This document shows positions 33,901 through 42,188 of a DNA stretch of 64,000 nt, piece by piece. Origin of the DNA: Rhodococcus_G sp042879035. GTDB lineage: Bacteria; Actinomycetota; Actinomycetes; Mycobacteriales; Mycobacteriaceae. Each line of letters opens with the position of its first letter. Within the stretch, counting starts at the first letter, position 1. Under the pieces are notes generated by a model. The model was given only the letters and a program-made list of their open reading frames with translations. It searched no databases and was not told the DNA's origin. The position numbers and the translations under genes were made by a program. The stretch is from assembly GCF_042879035.1 (NCBI RefSeq), contig NZ_JBIAOU010000001.1, positions 1,090,304 to 1,154,303 on the forward strand, written 5' to 3'.

Positions 33901-36900
33901 GTCGGGCGCCGCGGACGCACCGGGCACCAGCGACACCGGCAGGCCGGACGCGGTGACGCCCGAGTGGTCGGCGACCAGATCGGGGATCCACGCGACGTTC
34001 AGCCGCGCGACGTCGTCCTTGACGACGGGCAGGTCCTGGCCCGCAGCGACCCCGAGGAGCGCGGACATGGCGGCCTCGGCGTCCTCCGCGGTGACGACGG
34101 GCGCGCCGCCGTCGCGGGTGGACGCGGGAACCGTCAGCGCGATGGTGACGGCGCGGTCGCCGGTGAGCGGAACCCGCAGTTCGACGCGGTCCTCACCGAG
34201 CAGGCGCAGTGTCGCGCCGGTGGAGGCGTGGGCGGCGTCGGTGTCGGTGACGGTCCACGCGGCGATGTCGCCGAGGCGGTAGACCGGGTTGCGGGTCAGG
34301 CGTCCGGCCCACAGGACGTCGGGAGCGCCGAGGACGACACCGAACAGGCCGGCCGCGTCGGTGCGACGACGACCCGACACCGCGACCGGGGCGACTCCCG
34401 CGGCCAGCAGTTCGTCGGTGGCGGCCTTCTCGAAGCGGTCGAGCAGTTCACCGACCGGCTCGTCGACCCGGGTGATGCCGGCGACGGCGACCGTGCCGGG
34501 AATGATGCACACCTGGTCGGCGGAGTAGCGCGGATCGTGGGCCTGCCACAGCGAGTCGGACCGCCACCAGCGGCGCACGTCCTTGTCGACGACCGGCACG
34601 AAGTTCACCGGCTTGCCCGGCGTCTTGCACAGCGCGACGAAGAACGCGACGTCCGCCGGGTGCAGGACCGTGGTCGACGCGTCCGGGAAGCACGCGTTCA
34701 GGGTGCACAGTGCGGCCTCGGGACGCTCGAGGATCAGCTCGTCCGCGAACTGCGTGACGATCGGTCCACGGTCGTTGCGGTGCAGTCGGGCCTCGGCGCG
34801 CTGCAACATCTGCGCGAACCGGTCCCGCCAGGTGATGTCGATCCACACCGATTCGGTGGCGTCGGCGTACGCCTCGGCCCAGTCGGTGCCGCAGTCGAAC
34901 TCCTTCGCCGAGTCGATGCCGACGGCGAGCTCCAGGTAACGGCGCAGCCAGCGCTCGTAGGTCATCGTGGCGACGTCGCCGAAGTACGGCTTCGCGGTCA
35001 CGTCGAGCGCGGCGACGATCTCGTCGCGACGCTTCGCGACGGCCTTCTCGTCGCCGGCGACCTCGTCGAGCAGGCGTCCGGTGCGCGAGGCGGCGTTGTC
35101 GATCTCGTGGATGTCGGCGCCGAGCTGGCTGCGACCCGAGGCCATGCCTCCGGTCGCGGTGCCCGCGGCGACCCAGTCGGGAGTGCCGGGGGTGTCGGCC
35201 AGCATCTGCTTGACGTCGGGCGAGGTGGTGGCCTCGAGGGTCGCCATCGCCGCGGTGCCGACGAGGATGCCGTCGACCGGCATCGCGGGGTAGCCGAGCT
35301 GCTCGGACCAGCGCCCGGTCAGGTAGTCGGCGGCCCGATCCGGGGTGCCGATGCCGCCGCCGACGCAGATCACCAGGTTCGGCCGCACGCGCAGCTCGGA
35401 GTAGGTCGCCAGCAGCAGGTCGTCGAGGTCCTCCCACGAGTGGTGACCACCGGCGCGGCCGCCCTCGATGTGGGCGATGACCGGGAAGTCGGGCACCTCG
35501 GCGGCGATCCGGATGACGGACTTGATCTGGGCGATGGTGCCCGGCTTGAACGCGACGTGCGTGATGCCCGCCTCGTCGAGGTCCTTGATGATCGCGACGG
35601 CTTCCTCGAGCTCCGGGATGCCCGCGGTGACGACGACACCGTCGAACGGGGCGCCCGCCGCACGGGCCTTCGGCACGAGACGCTTGCCGCCGACGTGCAG
35701 CTTCCACAGGTACGGGTCGAGGAACATCGAGTTGAACTGGACGGCGCGGCCCGGCTCGAGCAGCGTCGACAGCTCGGCGACGTGGTCGGCGAAGATCTTC
35801 TCGGTGACCTGGCCGCCGCCGGCGAGCTCGGCCCAGTGGCCGGCGTTCGCGGCCGCGGCGACGATCTTCGGGTCCACGGTGGTCGGGGTCATGCCCGCGA
35901 GGAGGATCGGCGAGCGTCCGGTGAGCTTCGTGAACGCCGTCTCCACAGCGACCTTGCCGTCGGGCAGCGTCACCAGGGACGGACGGAACGACGACCACGC
36001 CTTCGCCGCCTCGGGCGCGGCGCCCGGGGTGAGCAGGCTGCGCTGCCCGGTGCGGGTGGCGACCGCGATGATGCCGACACCGGTGCCGCGCAGCGGACCT
36101 GTGGTCATCCGGGTCAGCAGGTCGCCGGGGCCGAGGTCGAGAATCCAGGCCGCGCCGGCCGCGACGGCGGAGTCGACGTCGGCGACCCAGTCGACGGAGT
36201 CGATGAAGCAGGCGCGGGCCAGGCGGGTGGCGCGCTCGACGTCGAGGCCACACCGGGCGGCCCAGGCGCCGACGGTGTCGACGGCGTCGGCGAAGGCCGG
36301 GTGGTGGAAGCCGACCTCGACCGGGACGGGTTCGAAGATCGGCGAGAAGACGGCACCGCCGCGCTTCTTCGCCTCGCGCTCGGCGGCCTCTGCCGCGGCG
36401 ATCTGCTCGGCGCGCTGCTGGACGCGGGCGAGCTGCGCCGGCGGGCCGGACAGGACGACGCGGCGACGGCCGTTGCGGATGGCCATGACGGCGCTGCGGT
36501 CGGCGTCCAGACCCGCGGCGACCTCGTCGACGATGGCCTGCATGCGGGCGGGGTCGACGTCGGAGACCGCGAGCATCGGCGAACGGTCACCGGCGCCGAT
36601 GATGCCGCGCCGACGGCCGACCAGGACCGCGGCGGCACCGATGAGCTGCGAGATCGCGAGCAACGCGCCGTCGGACGCACCGCCGTCGCCGACGGAGTCC
36701 GCGGCCACCAGACCCTGGGAGTGTCCCAGCACCGCGACCGGCGGGGTCTGCGCCGGGTCGAGGCCCTGCAGACGCAGCGACCGCAGCGCGGCGAGCTGGG
36801 TCAGCAGGACGCCCGGCATGGAAACGGATGCGGAGGTCAGGGCCTCGGCGGACGGCCCGGCGTCGGCGACGTCCTCGTCTGCGACGTCACGCTCGAGGAT

Positions 36901-37203
36901 CCAGGCGATGGGGTCGAAACCGACCGGCCGGACCACGAGCAGGTCCTGCGCGACCGGCGCCACCAGTGCGGCGGCTTCGTTCACGAGTGAGGTCATGTCG
37001 GGCTCGAGGCCGTTGTCGCGAATCAGCTCTTCGAGCGGTTCGAGCCAGGCTGCTCCCTGCCCGCCGAAGGCGAGGGCGTAGGGCTCACCTGCTGCAAGGC
37101 GATCGCGCAGGGGCGACTTCGCGACACCGGGTCGCGCGGGGGCAAACCGGGATCCGCCGGTGCCGTCACCCTTGCCCAGTGGTGTGCTCTCGTCGATCGT
37201 CAC
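27904..37203 (-). CDS. fas: Type I fatty acid synthase, multidomain
   Basis: A 3099-residue single-chain FAS-I (the M. tuberculosis enzyme is about 3070). Domain order from visible motifs: acetyltransferase GHSQG (about residue 160); FMN enoyl reductase ILLAGMTPTTVDP (about 433); dehydratase SGDHNPIH (about 1246); malonyl/palmitoyl transferase GHSVGEYN (about 1456); an Ala/Pro linker (about 1750-1790); ACP with DGVSSRRNQ, whose first Ser aligns with the phosphopantetheine Ser of yeast FAS (about 1828); ketoreductase VVTGASKGS (about 2142); and ketosynthase ACATAAVSV (Cys about 2736), then HDTST and GHAKGG. No frameshift is visible across 9.3 kb. GTG 37203 has AGGAGAGG upstream. It makes C16-C26 acyl-CoAs for membrane lipids and mycolates. 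Confidence 0.97.
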   Translation of the reverse strand: MTIDESTPLGKGDGTGGSRFAPARPGVAKSPLRDRLAAGEPYALAFGGQGAAWLEPLEELIRDNGLEPDMTSLVNEAAALVAPVAQDLLVVRPVGFDPIAWILERDVADEDVADAGPSAEALTSASVSMPGVLLTQLAALRSLRLQGLDPAQTPPVAVLGHSQGLVAADSVGDGGASDGALLAISQLIGAAAVLVGRRRGIIGAGDRSPMLAVSDVDPARMQAIVDEVAAGLDADRSAVMAIRNGRRRVVLSGPPAQLARVQQRAEQIAAAEAAEREAKKRGGAVFSPIFEPVPVEVGFHHPAFADAVDTVGAWAARCGLDVERATRLARACFIDSVDWVADVDSAVAAGAAWILDLGPGDLLTRMTTGPLRGTGVGIIAVATRTGQRSLLTPGAAPEAAKAWSSFRPSLVTLPDGKVAVETAFTKLTGRSPILLAGMTPTTVDPKIVAAAANAGHWAELAGGGQVTEKIFADHVAELSTLLEPGRAVQFNSMFLDPYLWKLHVGGKRLVPKARAAGAPFDGVVVTAGIPELEEAVAIIKDLDEAGITHVAFKPGTIAQIKSVIRIAAEVPDFPVIAHIEGGRAGGHHSWEDLDDLLLATYSELRVRPNLVICVGGGIGTPDRAADYLTGRWSEQLGYPAMPVDGILVGTAAMATLEATTSPDVKQMLADTPGTPDWVAAGTATGGMASGRSQLGADIHEIDNAASRTGRLLDEVAGDEKAVAKRRDEIVAALDVTAKPYFGDVATMTYERWLRRYLELAVGIDSAKEFDCGTDWAEAYADATESVWIDITWRDRFAQMLQRAEARLHRNDRGPIVTQFADELILERPEAALCTLNACFPDASTTVLHPADVAFFVALCKTPGKPVNFVPVVDKDVRRWWRSDSLWQAHDPRYSADQVCIIPGTVAVAGITRVDEPVGELLDRFEKAATDELLAAGVAPVAVSGRRRTDAAGLFGVVLGAPDVLWAGRLTRNPVYRLGDIAAWTVTDTDAAHASTGATLRLLGEDRVELRVPLTGDRAVTIALTVPASTRDGGAPVVTAEDAEAAMSALLGVAAGQDLPVVKDDVARLNVAWIPDLVADHSGVTASGLPVSLVPGASAAPDVLVGACWPAVFAVLGAAQTANGVHAIEGMLDLVHLDHAVNLIGTIPSDAAVLTVKAEGASVVDTDLGRVVEVRVEVGAMRGEDGTAAPIFATMVERFAIRGRTGKAELADPERAGGSLTDAAVDTPRRRRRQTTIVAPRHMAAFAQVSGDHNPIHTSDNAALLAGLGSPIVHGMWLSAAAQQVVIAVDPEATVPPRRLTAWTARFLGMVRPGAPIDVRVDRVAHDAGAEIVEVGCRVDGELVMVATGRTAAPKTVYAFPGQGIQRPGMGLDARSRSKAAREIWDRADKHTRETLGFSILAIVRDNPTVVKARGVTHKHPDGVLHLTQFTQVAMAVLGVAQVAELRESGAFVEGSYLAGHSVGEYNALAAVAGVLPLEAVLEVVFQRGSAMHALVPRDAQGRSDYRMGAIRPSQFGVDDADLEAFVAGVAEETGEFLQIVNLNLRGSQYAIAGTVAGLKALEALIERKVAEFGGKRAFILVPGIDVPFHSTVLRGGVDDFRERLLKLLPEEIDPAILIGRYIPNLVPKPFNLGRDFIQEIADLVPSQQLAEVLADFDSWSAKPVALTRVVLAELLAWQFASPVRWIETQDLLFGEEADGGLGVERFVEIGLAATPTVANLASQTLKLPGRTGGPVEVLNIEREAGVVYSTDTDPAPVDDEPEAPAAPAAEAAPAASAPAPAAAPAAPSGGPRPDDIAFAASDATNVLIALWTKLRPDQIGPADTIEALCDGVSSRRNQLLVDLGSELSLGAIDGAADADMGSLAVTVNKLARTYKPFGPVLSDSLNDHLRKVFGPSGKRPAAIAERVTKVWELGAGWASHVTAEVALGTRDGSSVRGGAMGGLHEGALADGGAVDAVIDAAVQSVAARRGVAVSLPAAGGGGGGTVDAAALGEFTEHITGRNGVLASAARLVLEQLGLADQVTAAVADADTELVDLVSAELGSDWPRLVAPAFDARKAVLFDDRWASAREDLARLWIGDHATVVSVTDADFTGTGSAVASHADWWKRRAEAEGREELVGVYATIAEAARVNDALTGPWSDQVAVVTGASKGSIAASVTGQLLRGGATVFVTTSRLDEERLGFYRKLYRDNARAGASLWVVPANMASYTDVDALIDWIGQEQTETAGGAKKLVKEAVTPTLLFPFAAPRVMGELSDAGARAEMEMRVLLWSVERLVAGLSAIGYDRDVDTHLHVVLPGSPNRGLFGGDGAYGESKAALDALVGRWNAERSWAERVTIVHALIGWVRGTGLMGGNDPMVEAVEAKGVRTWSTDEMAEQLLATCTAETVQQAAVAPVTVDLTGGLGDAQLDLVALARAAAEAEQADADTEPEGETIAALPAPPRIIDELPAPAWPELDVTPADLVVIVGAGELGPYGSARTRFEMEVDEQLSAAGVLELAWNTGLIGWEQDPQPGWYDAETGELVPEEEIADRYHDTVVERCGIRRYADEGAMVDNTMPLMTSVFLDKDLSFVVGSEAEAQAFVDSDPEHTVASQDPESGDWQVTRRAGTEIRVPRKAKLTRTVGGQIPTGFDVTKWGIPADMAGSVDRVGLWNLVTTVDAFLTSGFTPSELLRWVHPSTVANTQGTGMGGMTSMRSLYIDTLLGESRQNDILQEALPNVIAAHVMQSYVGGYGAMVHPVAACATAAVSVEEGVDKIRLGKATFAVAGGFDDLGIEGIVGFGDMSATAKSEEMAAKGIADRRFSRANDRRRGGFVESAGGGTILLARGDLALEMGLPVLGVVAWAGSFADGVHTSIPAPGIGALGAGRGGQDSQLALSLNALGVTADDISVISKHDTSTAANDPNEAELHERLAAALGRSEGTPLFVISQKTLTGHAKGGAAAFQLIGLCQVLGQGIIPPNRSLDCVDDKMAEFSHLVWPREALKFGDRFPLKAGLLTSLGFGHVSGLIAVVHPQAFVESVPAAKREAYLQQARQRTVDGQRRLASAMVGGAELYERPADRRFGGDAVPAKAARELEANVLLSEAARLGAGDVYSSGLPGCK

Positions 37204-37606
37204 GCTGGATGGTCCTCTCCTGGTCGGAACCCACCGAGGTCACCACCGCCCACGGACGCATCGCCGGGTCCACGGGCCGCTTCTTCGGGGGGTGCGAACA
37301 GGGTCCCACAGGATCATGAGGGAAGCCTCACGTTTACTGTCCAGGTGCCGCATCCGGGCAGGTAGAAGGCGTGACGTGCCTCACATAGCGTCCGTTCAGA
37401 TGACTTTCGAGTAAGAAAGAAAGCGCTGGCAGGAACCGGTACTCGCGAGTAGCAAACCTGAGGATTTCCTCACATTGATCGTTACGAGACCGTTATAATT
37501 AGGATCGATCCGCACGCCGGGTCTTTACTCTCGTCCCGATGCAGCCCGGTTCCGTGTCGGTAGTCGCCGCTACCTCTCCCCAAACATCTGAGCGGGGGGC
37601 GAGGTT
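37204..37606. other. Intergenic region: fas leader/promoter and HNH gene promoter
   Basis: A non-coding stretch of about 400 bases between divergent genes. It holds the fas ribosome binding site and presumably its promoter, which I cannot place, and the promoter of the HNH gene. A perfect 12-base palindrome TACTCGCGAGTA lies at 37440-37451 and could be a regulator site. AT content rises towards 37500. Confidence 0.6.
37472..37499 (+). promoter_or_regulatory. Promoter of the HNH endonuclease gene
   Basis: A perfect TATAAT -10 (37494-37499) is rare in this genome. The best -35 is ACATTG (37472-37477, 16-base spacer); TTGATC (37475-37480) gives too short a spacer. The implied leader is about 100 bases. 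Confidence 0.5.
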
Positions 37607-38110
37607 GTGAAGTACACGCGAGAGGTTCTCCAGGACGCCGTTGCGCATTCCACGAGTATCGCGGGGGTGATGAGGCACCTGAACGTCGTGGCTGCGGGTG
37701 GCACCCACGCACACCTGAGTCGGCGCATCGAGAAGCTGGGAATTGACACCTCACACTTCACCGGCAGCGCCCATCAAAAAGGACAACCGGCACCGAATCG
37801 CCTGACCCCGTCCGAGATTCTCGTGTTGCGCCCGACAGGGAGCGCGCGCTGCAAACCTCATCTGCTGCGACGCGCACTGCTGGAAGCGGGTATGCCCCAC
37901 GTCTGCGCGCTCTGCGGGATTCCGCCCTTCTGGAACGGGGCACCGCTGACTCTCCACGTCGATCACATCAACGGCAACTATCTCGACTCCCGGATCGAGA
38001 ACCTCCGATCCCTCTGCCCCAACTGCCACAGCCAGACCGCGAGTTGGGCGGGACGGAACCGGTTCGGACCCCGTTCGTCCGATGCGTCTAGCGAAGGCGT
38101 CGTGGCGTAG
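37607..38110 (+). CDS. HNH endonuclease
   Basis: A 167-residue protein. The N-terminal half is a small DNA-binding-like region (VLQDAVAHSTSIAGVMRHLNVVAAGGTHAHLSRRIEKLGI), reminiscent of homing-type helix-turn-helix repeats. The C-terminal half is a zinc-bound HNH nuclease: CALCG (about residue 99), VDHINGNYLDSRIENLRSLCPNCHSQT. GTG 37607 has GGCGAGG upstream. Its context, between fas and tRNA-Leu and at the join of two conserved gene blocks, together with its AT-rich promoter, suggests acquisition by transfer. Similar stand-alone HNH genes occur in phages and actinobacterial chromosomes; the target is unknown. Confidence 0.88.
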   Translation: MKYTREVLQDAVAHSTSIAGVMRHLNVVAAGGTHAHLSRRIEKLGIDTSHFTGSAHQKGQPAPNRLTPSEILVLRPTGSARCKPHLLRRALLEAGMPHVCALCGIPPFWNGAPLTLHVDHINGNYLDSRIENLRSLCPNCHSQTASWAGRNRFGPRSSDASSEGVVA

Positions 38111-38123
38111 TCTGATCCGGCAC

Positions 38124-38208
38124 GCGCGAGTGGCGGAATGGCAGACGCGCCACACTTAGGATGTGGTGTCCAACGGACGTGGGGGTTCAAGTCCCCCCTC
38201 GCGCACCA
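38124..38208 (+). tRNA. tRNA-Leu (TAG)
   Basis: An 85-base class II tRNA with a long variable arm. The acceptor stem is GCGCGAG/CTCGCGC and the anticodon stem-loop CCACA-CTTAGGA-TGTGG gives anticodon TAG. The CCA end is encoded (38206-38208), unlike the other tRNAs in this window. Confidence 0.95.
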
Positions 38209-38232
38209 CGAGTCGACAAACCTTTCACGCCG

Positions 38233-38275
38233 CCGGTTGATCGCACCAGAACCGGCGGTCGGTGCGATCAACCGG
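38233..38275. terminator. Terminator between tRNA-Leu and msrA
   Basis: A perfect 15-base stem (CCGGTTGATCGCACC / GGTGCGATCAACCGG) with a 13-base loop lies between the tRNA and the stop of the convergent msrA gene. Confidence 0.85.
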
Positions 38276-38287
38276 ACGAACCACAGA

Positions 38288-38806
38288 TCAGCGTTCGGTC
38301 GTGGAACTCCTGTGGGGCAGCTTCCAACTCGGCCGCGGAAAGTGGCAGGTGTAGCCGTCCGGGTAGCGCTGCAGGTAGTCCTGATGCTCAGGCTCCGCCT
38401 GCCAGAACTCGCCCGCCGGGGTCACCTCGGTCACCACCGTGCCGGGCCACAGTCGGGAGTCGTCGACATCGGCGATGGTGCCGAGCGCGACTCGCTTCTG
38501 GTCCTCGTCGAGGTAGAAGATCGCCGAGCGGTACGAGCTCCCGATGTCGTTGCCCTGGCGGTTCTCCGTCGTCGGGTCGTGGATCTGGAAGAAGAACTCG
38601 AGCAGCGAGCGGTAGTCCGTTCGGGCCGGGTCGTAGACGATCTCCACGGCCTCCGCGTGCCCGGGATGGTTGCGGTAGGTGGGGTGATCGTTGCTCCCGC
38701 CGGTGTAGCCGACGCGCGTCGACACCACCCCCGGCTGACTTCGGATGAGTTCCTCCATCCCCCAGAAACATCCACCTGCCAGAATCGCCCTGCGCGTTTC
38801 CGTCAT
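38288..38806 (-). CDS. msrA: Peptide methionine sulfoxide reductase MsrA
   Basis: A 172-residue enzyme that reduces Met-S-sulfoxide in oxidised proteins. Catalytic motif GCFWG is at residues 11-15. Conserved segments YTGG, HPTYRNHPGHAEAVEIVYDP, FFFQIHDPTTENRQGNDIGSSYRSAIFY and FWQAEPEHQDYLQRYP follow. The only other Cys is in YTCHFPRP near the C-terminus. ATG 38806 has AAGGAGGAG upstream; a longer frame starts at 38893 but lacks support. Confidence 0.95.
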   Translation of the reverse strand: MTETRRAILAGGCFWGMEELIRSQPGVVSTRVGYTGGSNDHPTYRNHPGHAEAVEIVYDPARTDYRSLLEFFFQIHDPTTENRQGNDIGSSYRSAIFYLDEDQKRVALGTIADVDDSRLWPGTVVTEVTPAGEFWQAEPEHQDYLQRYPDGYTCHFPRPSWKLPHRSSTTER

Positions 38807-38985
38807 TTCTCCTCCTTCGGTTGAGCCCAACCCGCCTCGATCGGGCGCCGCACACCTCGACAGGTGTTCGCCGCGTGCCGCGCCGACAATCACAGAACCG
38901 CCAGGACGGTACGTCTCATTCCGCTGTGACCGTCACCTCCAATACCACCGGGTTCGGGGCTGCGCATCTCGGGTACCGTCGTGGT

Positions 38986-39387
38986 GTGGCCCGTACATCC
39001 CCCCGTCGTCGACCGGCACTGATCGTGTTCGTGATCGTCGCGGCGGCGGCGTGCCTGGCACTGGGCTACTGGCAGTGGACTCGGTTCGAATCGGTCGGCG
39101 GCACCGGCCAGAATCTCGGCTACGCGTTCCAGTGGCCGCTCTTCGCGGCGTTCGTGGTCTACGCGTACCGCCGGTTCGTGCAGCTCGAGGACGTCGCGCC
39201 CGAGGAGCAGCAGAAGATCGTCACCGGCGACGAGCCCCGGGAGATCCCCACCGACCTGCTTCCCCAGCGGTCGGCACCGGCCCCCGACGTCCTCGACGCC
39301 GGCAACCCGGACGACGAGGCCCACCAGGCATACAACAACTACCTCGCGCAGCTCCGAGCGGGCGAGGCCGATAGGAGCAGCACGTGA
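38986..39387 (+). CDS. Small membrane protein, LprD/Rv1343c-like
   Basis: A 133-residue protein with two hydrophobic helices (ALIVFVIVAAAACLALGYWQW and LGYAFQWPLFAAFVVYAYRRF) and a disordered, charged C-terminus. The segment WTRFESVGGTGQNLGYAFQWPLF matches my recollection of Rv1343c (LprD), which also neighbours a DUF3817 gene; no lipobox Cys is present here. TACCGT (38974-38979) lies 6 bases before GTG 38986, so the mRNA is probably leaderless. It overlaps the next gene by 4 bases. The function is unknown. Confidence 0.8.
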   Translation: MARTSPRRRPALIVFVIVAAAACLALGYWQWTRFESVGGTGQNLGYAFQWPLFAAFVVYAYRRFVQLEDVAPEEQQKIVTGDEPREIPTDLLPQRSAPAPDVLDAGNPDDEAHQAYNNYLAQLRAGEADRSST

Positions 39388-39746
39388 GCACGGCCCCCGA
39401 CGAGACCGCGACGACCACCACACCCGCCCGCGACACCAGGAAGATCGCGGGCGCGCTGCTGCGCTACCGGGTACTCGCCTACGCGACGGGCATCTGGCTG
39501 CTGGTGCTGACGGCCGAGATGGTCGCGAAGTACATCTTCGGCGTCGAGGACCTGCCGAGCTGGATCGCGATCGTGCACGGTTGGGTGTACTTCGTGTACC
39601 TGATCCTGACGATGGACCTGGCGGTGAAGGTGCGGTGGTCGGCCAAGCGGACCATCGGCACCCTGCTCGCCGGCACCATCCCGTTCCTGTCGTTCTTCGT
39701 CGAACACCAGCGGACGCGGCAGGTGAAGGCGCAGTTCGGCCTCTGA
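39384..39746 (+). CDS. DUF3817 integral membrane protein
   Basis: A 120-residue membrane protein of the DUF3817 family: three hydrophobic helices, with the conserved Tyr/His-rich LPSWIAIVHGWVYFVYLILTMDLAVKVRW. It is translationally coupled to the upstream small membrane protein, as Rv1342c is with Rv1343c. A second DUF3817 protein is encoded at 63464-63850. The function is unknown. Confidence 0.88.
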   Translation: MSTAPDETATTTTPARDTRKIAGALLRYRVLAYATGIWLLVLTAEMVAKYIFGVEDLPSWIAIVHGWVYFVYLILTMDLAVKVRWSAKRTIGTLLAGTIPFLSFFVEHQRTRQVKAQFGL

Positions 39747-39763
39747 CCGCCTGCCTACCCCGA

Positions 39764-39814
39764 GGCTGAAGGCCGCCTTCATCCGGTTGAACCGGATGAA
39801 GGCGGCCTTCAGCC
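39764..39814. repeat. Long hairpin repeat, family B copy 2
   Basis: Two perfectly complementary 23-base arms surround the loop TTGAA. The arm begins GGCTGAAGGCCGCCTTC. It lies between the convergent DUF3817 and rdgB genes. Compared with copy 1 (21856-21910), the inner stem differs (ATCCGG here, GTGCGG there), but the opposite arm changes to keep pairing. Confidence 0.75.
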
Positions 39815-39830
39815 ATTCTGGGAAAGGACG

Positions 39831-40467
39831 TCAGTGGTGGGCGCTGCCGGCTGCGAGCGCTGCCAGGTCGGGCACCAGCTGGGCCAGTGCGCGACCGCGG
39901 TGCGAGGCGGCGTCCTTCTCTGCGGGCGTCAGTTCCGCCGCCGACCGCTGCTCCCCCTCGGGCACGAAGACGGGGTCGTAGCCGAAGCCGCCGTCGCCGC
40001 GCGGCTCGTGGGCGATCGAGCCGGGCCACGTACCCCGCACGACCCGCTCGACACCGCCCGGCACGACGAGCGCGCAGGCCGACACGAACGCGGCCCCGCG
40101 CCGCTCGTCGGGGGTGTCGGACAGCTGGGCGAGCACCAGCGCGGTGTTCGCCCCGTCGTCGCCGTGCCGACCGGCCCACCGCGCCGACAGCACCCCGGGC
40201 ATGGCGTTGAGCGCGTCGACCTCGAGTCCGGAATCGTCCGCGACGCACGGCAGTCCGGTGGCCGCGGCCCCGTCCCGGGCCTTGACGAGGGCGTTCTCCT
40301 CGAACGTCGCACCGGTCTCGGGGGTCTCCGGAAATTTCGGGACCTCGTTCAGGCCGACCAGCTCGATGCCCTCGATCCCGGCCGTCTCGAGGACGCGCCG
40401 CAGTTCCTTCAGCTTCTTGGCGTTGCGCGAGGCGACGAGCAGCCGGATGGCGCCCCCGTCCGACAGC

Positions 40468-40475
<8 letters not shown>
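39831..40475 (-). CDS. rdgB: XTP/dITP pyrophosphatase (RdgB/HAM1)
   Basis: A 214-residue housecleaning enzyme that hydrolyses non-canonical purine NTPs. Motifs are LLVASRNAKKLKELRRVL, TFEENALVKARDGAAATGLPCVADDSGLEVDAL and GDGGFGYDPVFVPEG. GTG 40475 overlaps the end of rph by 8 bases, which indicates coupling; a longer upstream frame inside rph is ignored. Order rph-rdgB matches Rv1340-Rv1341. Confidence 0.93.
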
Positions 40476-41250
<775 letters not shown>

Positions 41251-41310
41251 CCGGCAAAGCCTAGAGGGTGGTACCGATCGGCTGTCGAACGCGTCTGGAT
41301 GTCGAACCGT

Positions 41311-42069
41311 CTAGATGTCGAAGACGTCCCCGGCGCTGACCGCGTGGACGGGACCGGAGAACTCGGCCTTCGCCTCGGCGATGACGTCCTCCCGGGAGGT
41401 CCACGGAGGGATGTGGGTCAACAGCAGCTCCCCGACCCCGGCGCGCGTGGCGACGCGGCCGGCCTCGGTGCCGGACAGGTGGATGCCCTCGGGGCGGTCG
41501 GGATGATGCGTCCACGACGCCTCGGACAGCAGTACGTCCGCGCCCTCCGACAGCGCGACGACCTCGTCGCACATGCCGGTGTCCCCGGTGTAGACGAAGC
41601 TGCGTCCGGCGGGGTCGGTGAACCGCAGCCCGTACGCCTCCGGGGGGTGGAACATCCGGCGTGACTGCACCGTGAGGGACCCGTAGTCGATGGTGCCGCC
41701 GTCGGTGAACCTGCGCAGGTCGATGGTGTCGGAGATGTCGTCGAGATCCCCCGCGCACTCGGCCGATGCGACGCCGATCCGGCCGTGGGTGTCGGACGGA
41801 CCGTAGATGAGGGCTCGGCCCGACGGCGGGTTCGGGTGGTAGCGGCGCCACACCAGCAGCCCGGGCAGGTCGAGGCAGTGGTCGGCGTGCAGGTGCGACA
41901 GGAAGATCGACACCGCACCGGGATCCTCGTAACGCTGCAGCGCACCGAGCACTCCGGGACCGAAGTCGATGACGGCCGGTCGGGTGTCCGGTGCGGTGAG
42001 CAGATAGCCCGACGCAGGCGAGTCGGGACCGCCGACGCTGCCCGAACAACCCAGGACGGTGATGCGCAT
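41311..42069 (-). CDS. Metallo-beta-lactamase-fold cyclic-nucleotide phosphodiesterase (Rv1339-like)
   Basis: A 252-residue MBL-fold hydrolase. The metal motif SHLHADHCLDLPG is at about residues 57-69; FVYTGDTGMCDEV holds the bridging Asp; LSGTEAGRVATRAGVGELLLTHIPPW provides the last His. The sequence resembles Rv1339, reported as an atypical class II cAMP phosphodiesterase. ATG 42069 is the likely start; ATG 42078 is possible. murI, which I recall as the next gene upstream in M. tuberculosis, is absent here. Confidence 0.88.
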   Translation of the reverse strand: MRITVLGCSGSVGGPDSPASGYLLTAPDTRPAVIDFGPGVLGALQRYEDPGAVSIFLSHLHADHCLDLPGLLVWRRYHPNPPSGRALIYGPSDTHGRIGVASAECAGDLDDISDTIDLRRFTDGGTIDYGSLTVQSRRMFHPPEAYGLRFTDPAGRSFVYTGDTGMCDEVVALSEGADVLLSEASWTHHPDRPEGIHLSGTEAGRVATRAGVGELLLTHIPPWTSREDVIAEAKAEFSGPVHAVSAGDVFDI

Positions 42070-42188
42070 AAGGGTCATGCTGCCACGAGGGGCCCGGGAC
42101 CAAAAAGGATCGGGCCGTTTCGAGACGAACACGCAGCCTCGCGCGCTGTGCGCGAGCCGTCACAACCTGGTTCGACGGTGGCGGAGGA

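Noticed and set aside
30328..36990. A 2220-codon open frame on the plus strand opposite fas
   Set aside because: It is Arg/Asp/His/Gly-rich, has no domain, and lies antisense to an intact conserved gene. Very high GC makes stop codons rare in this frame.
37904..38110. HNH gene as a self-splicing intron or intein homing endonuclease
   Set aside because: It is a free-standing gene with its own promoter; fas and tRNA-Leu on either side are uninterrupted.
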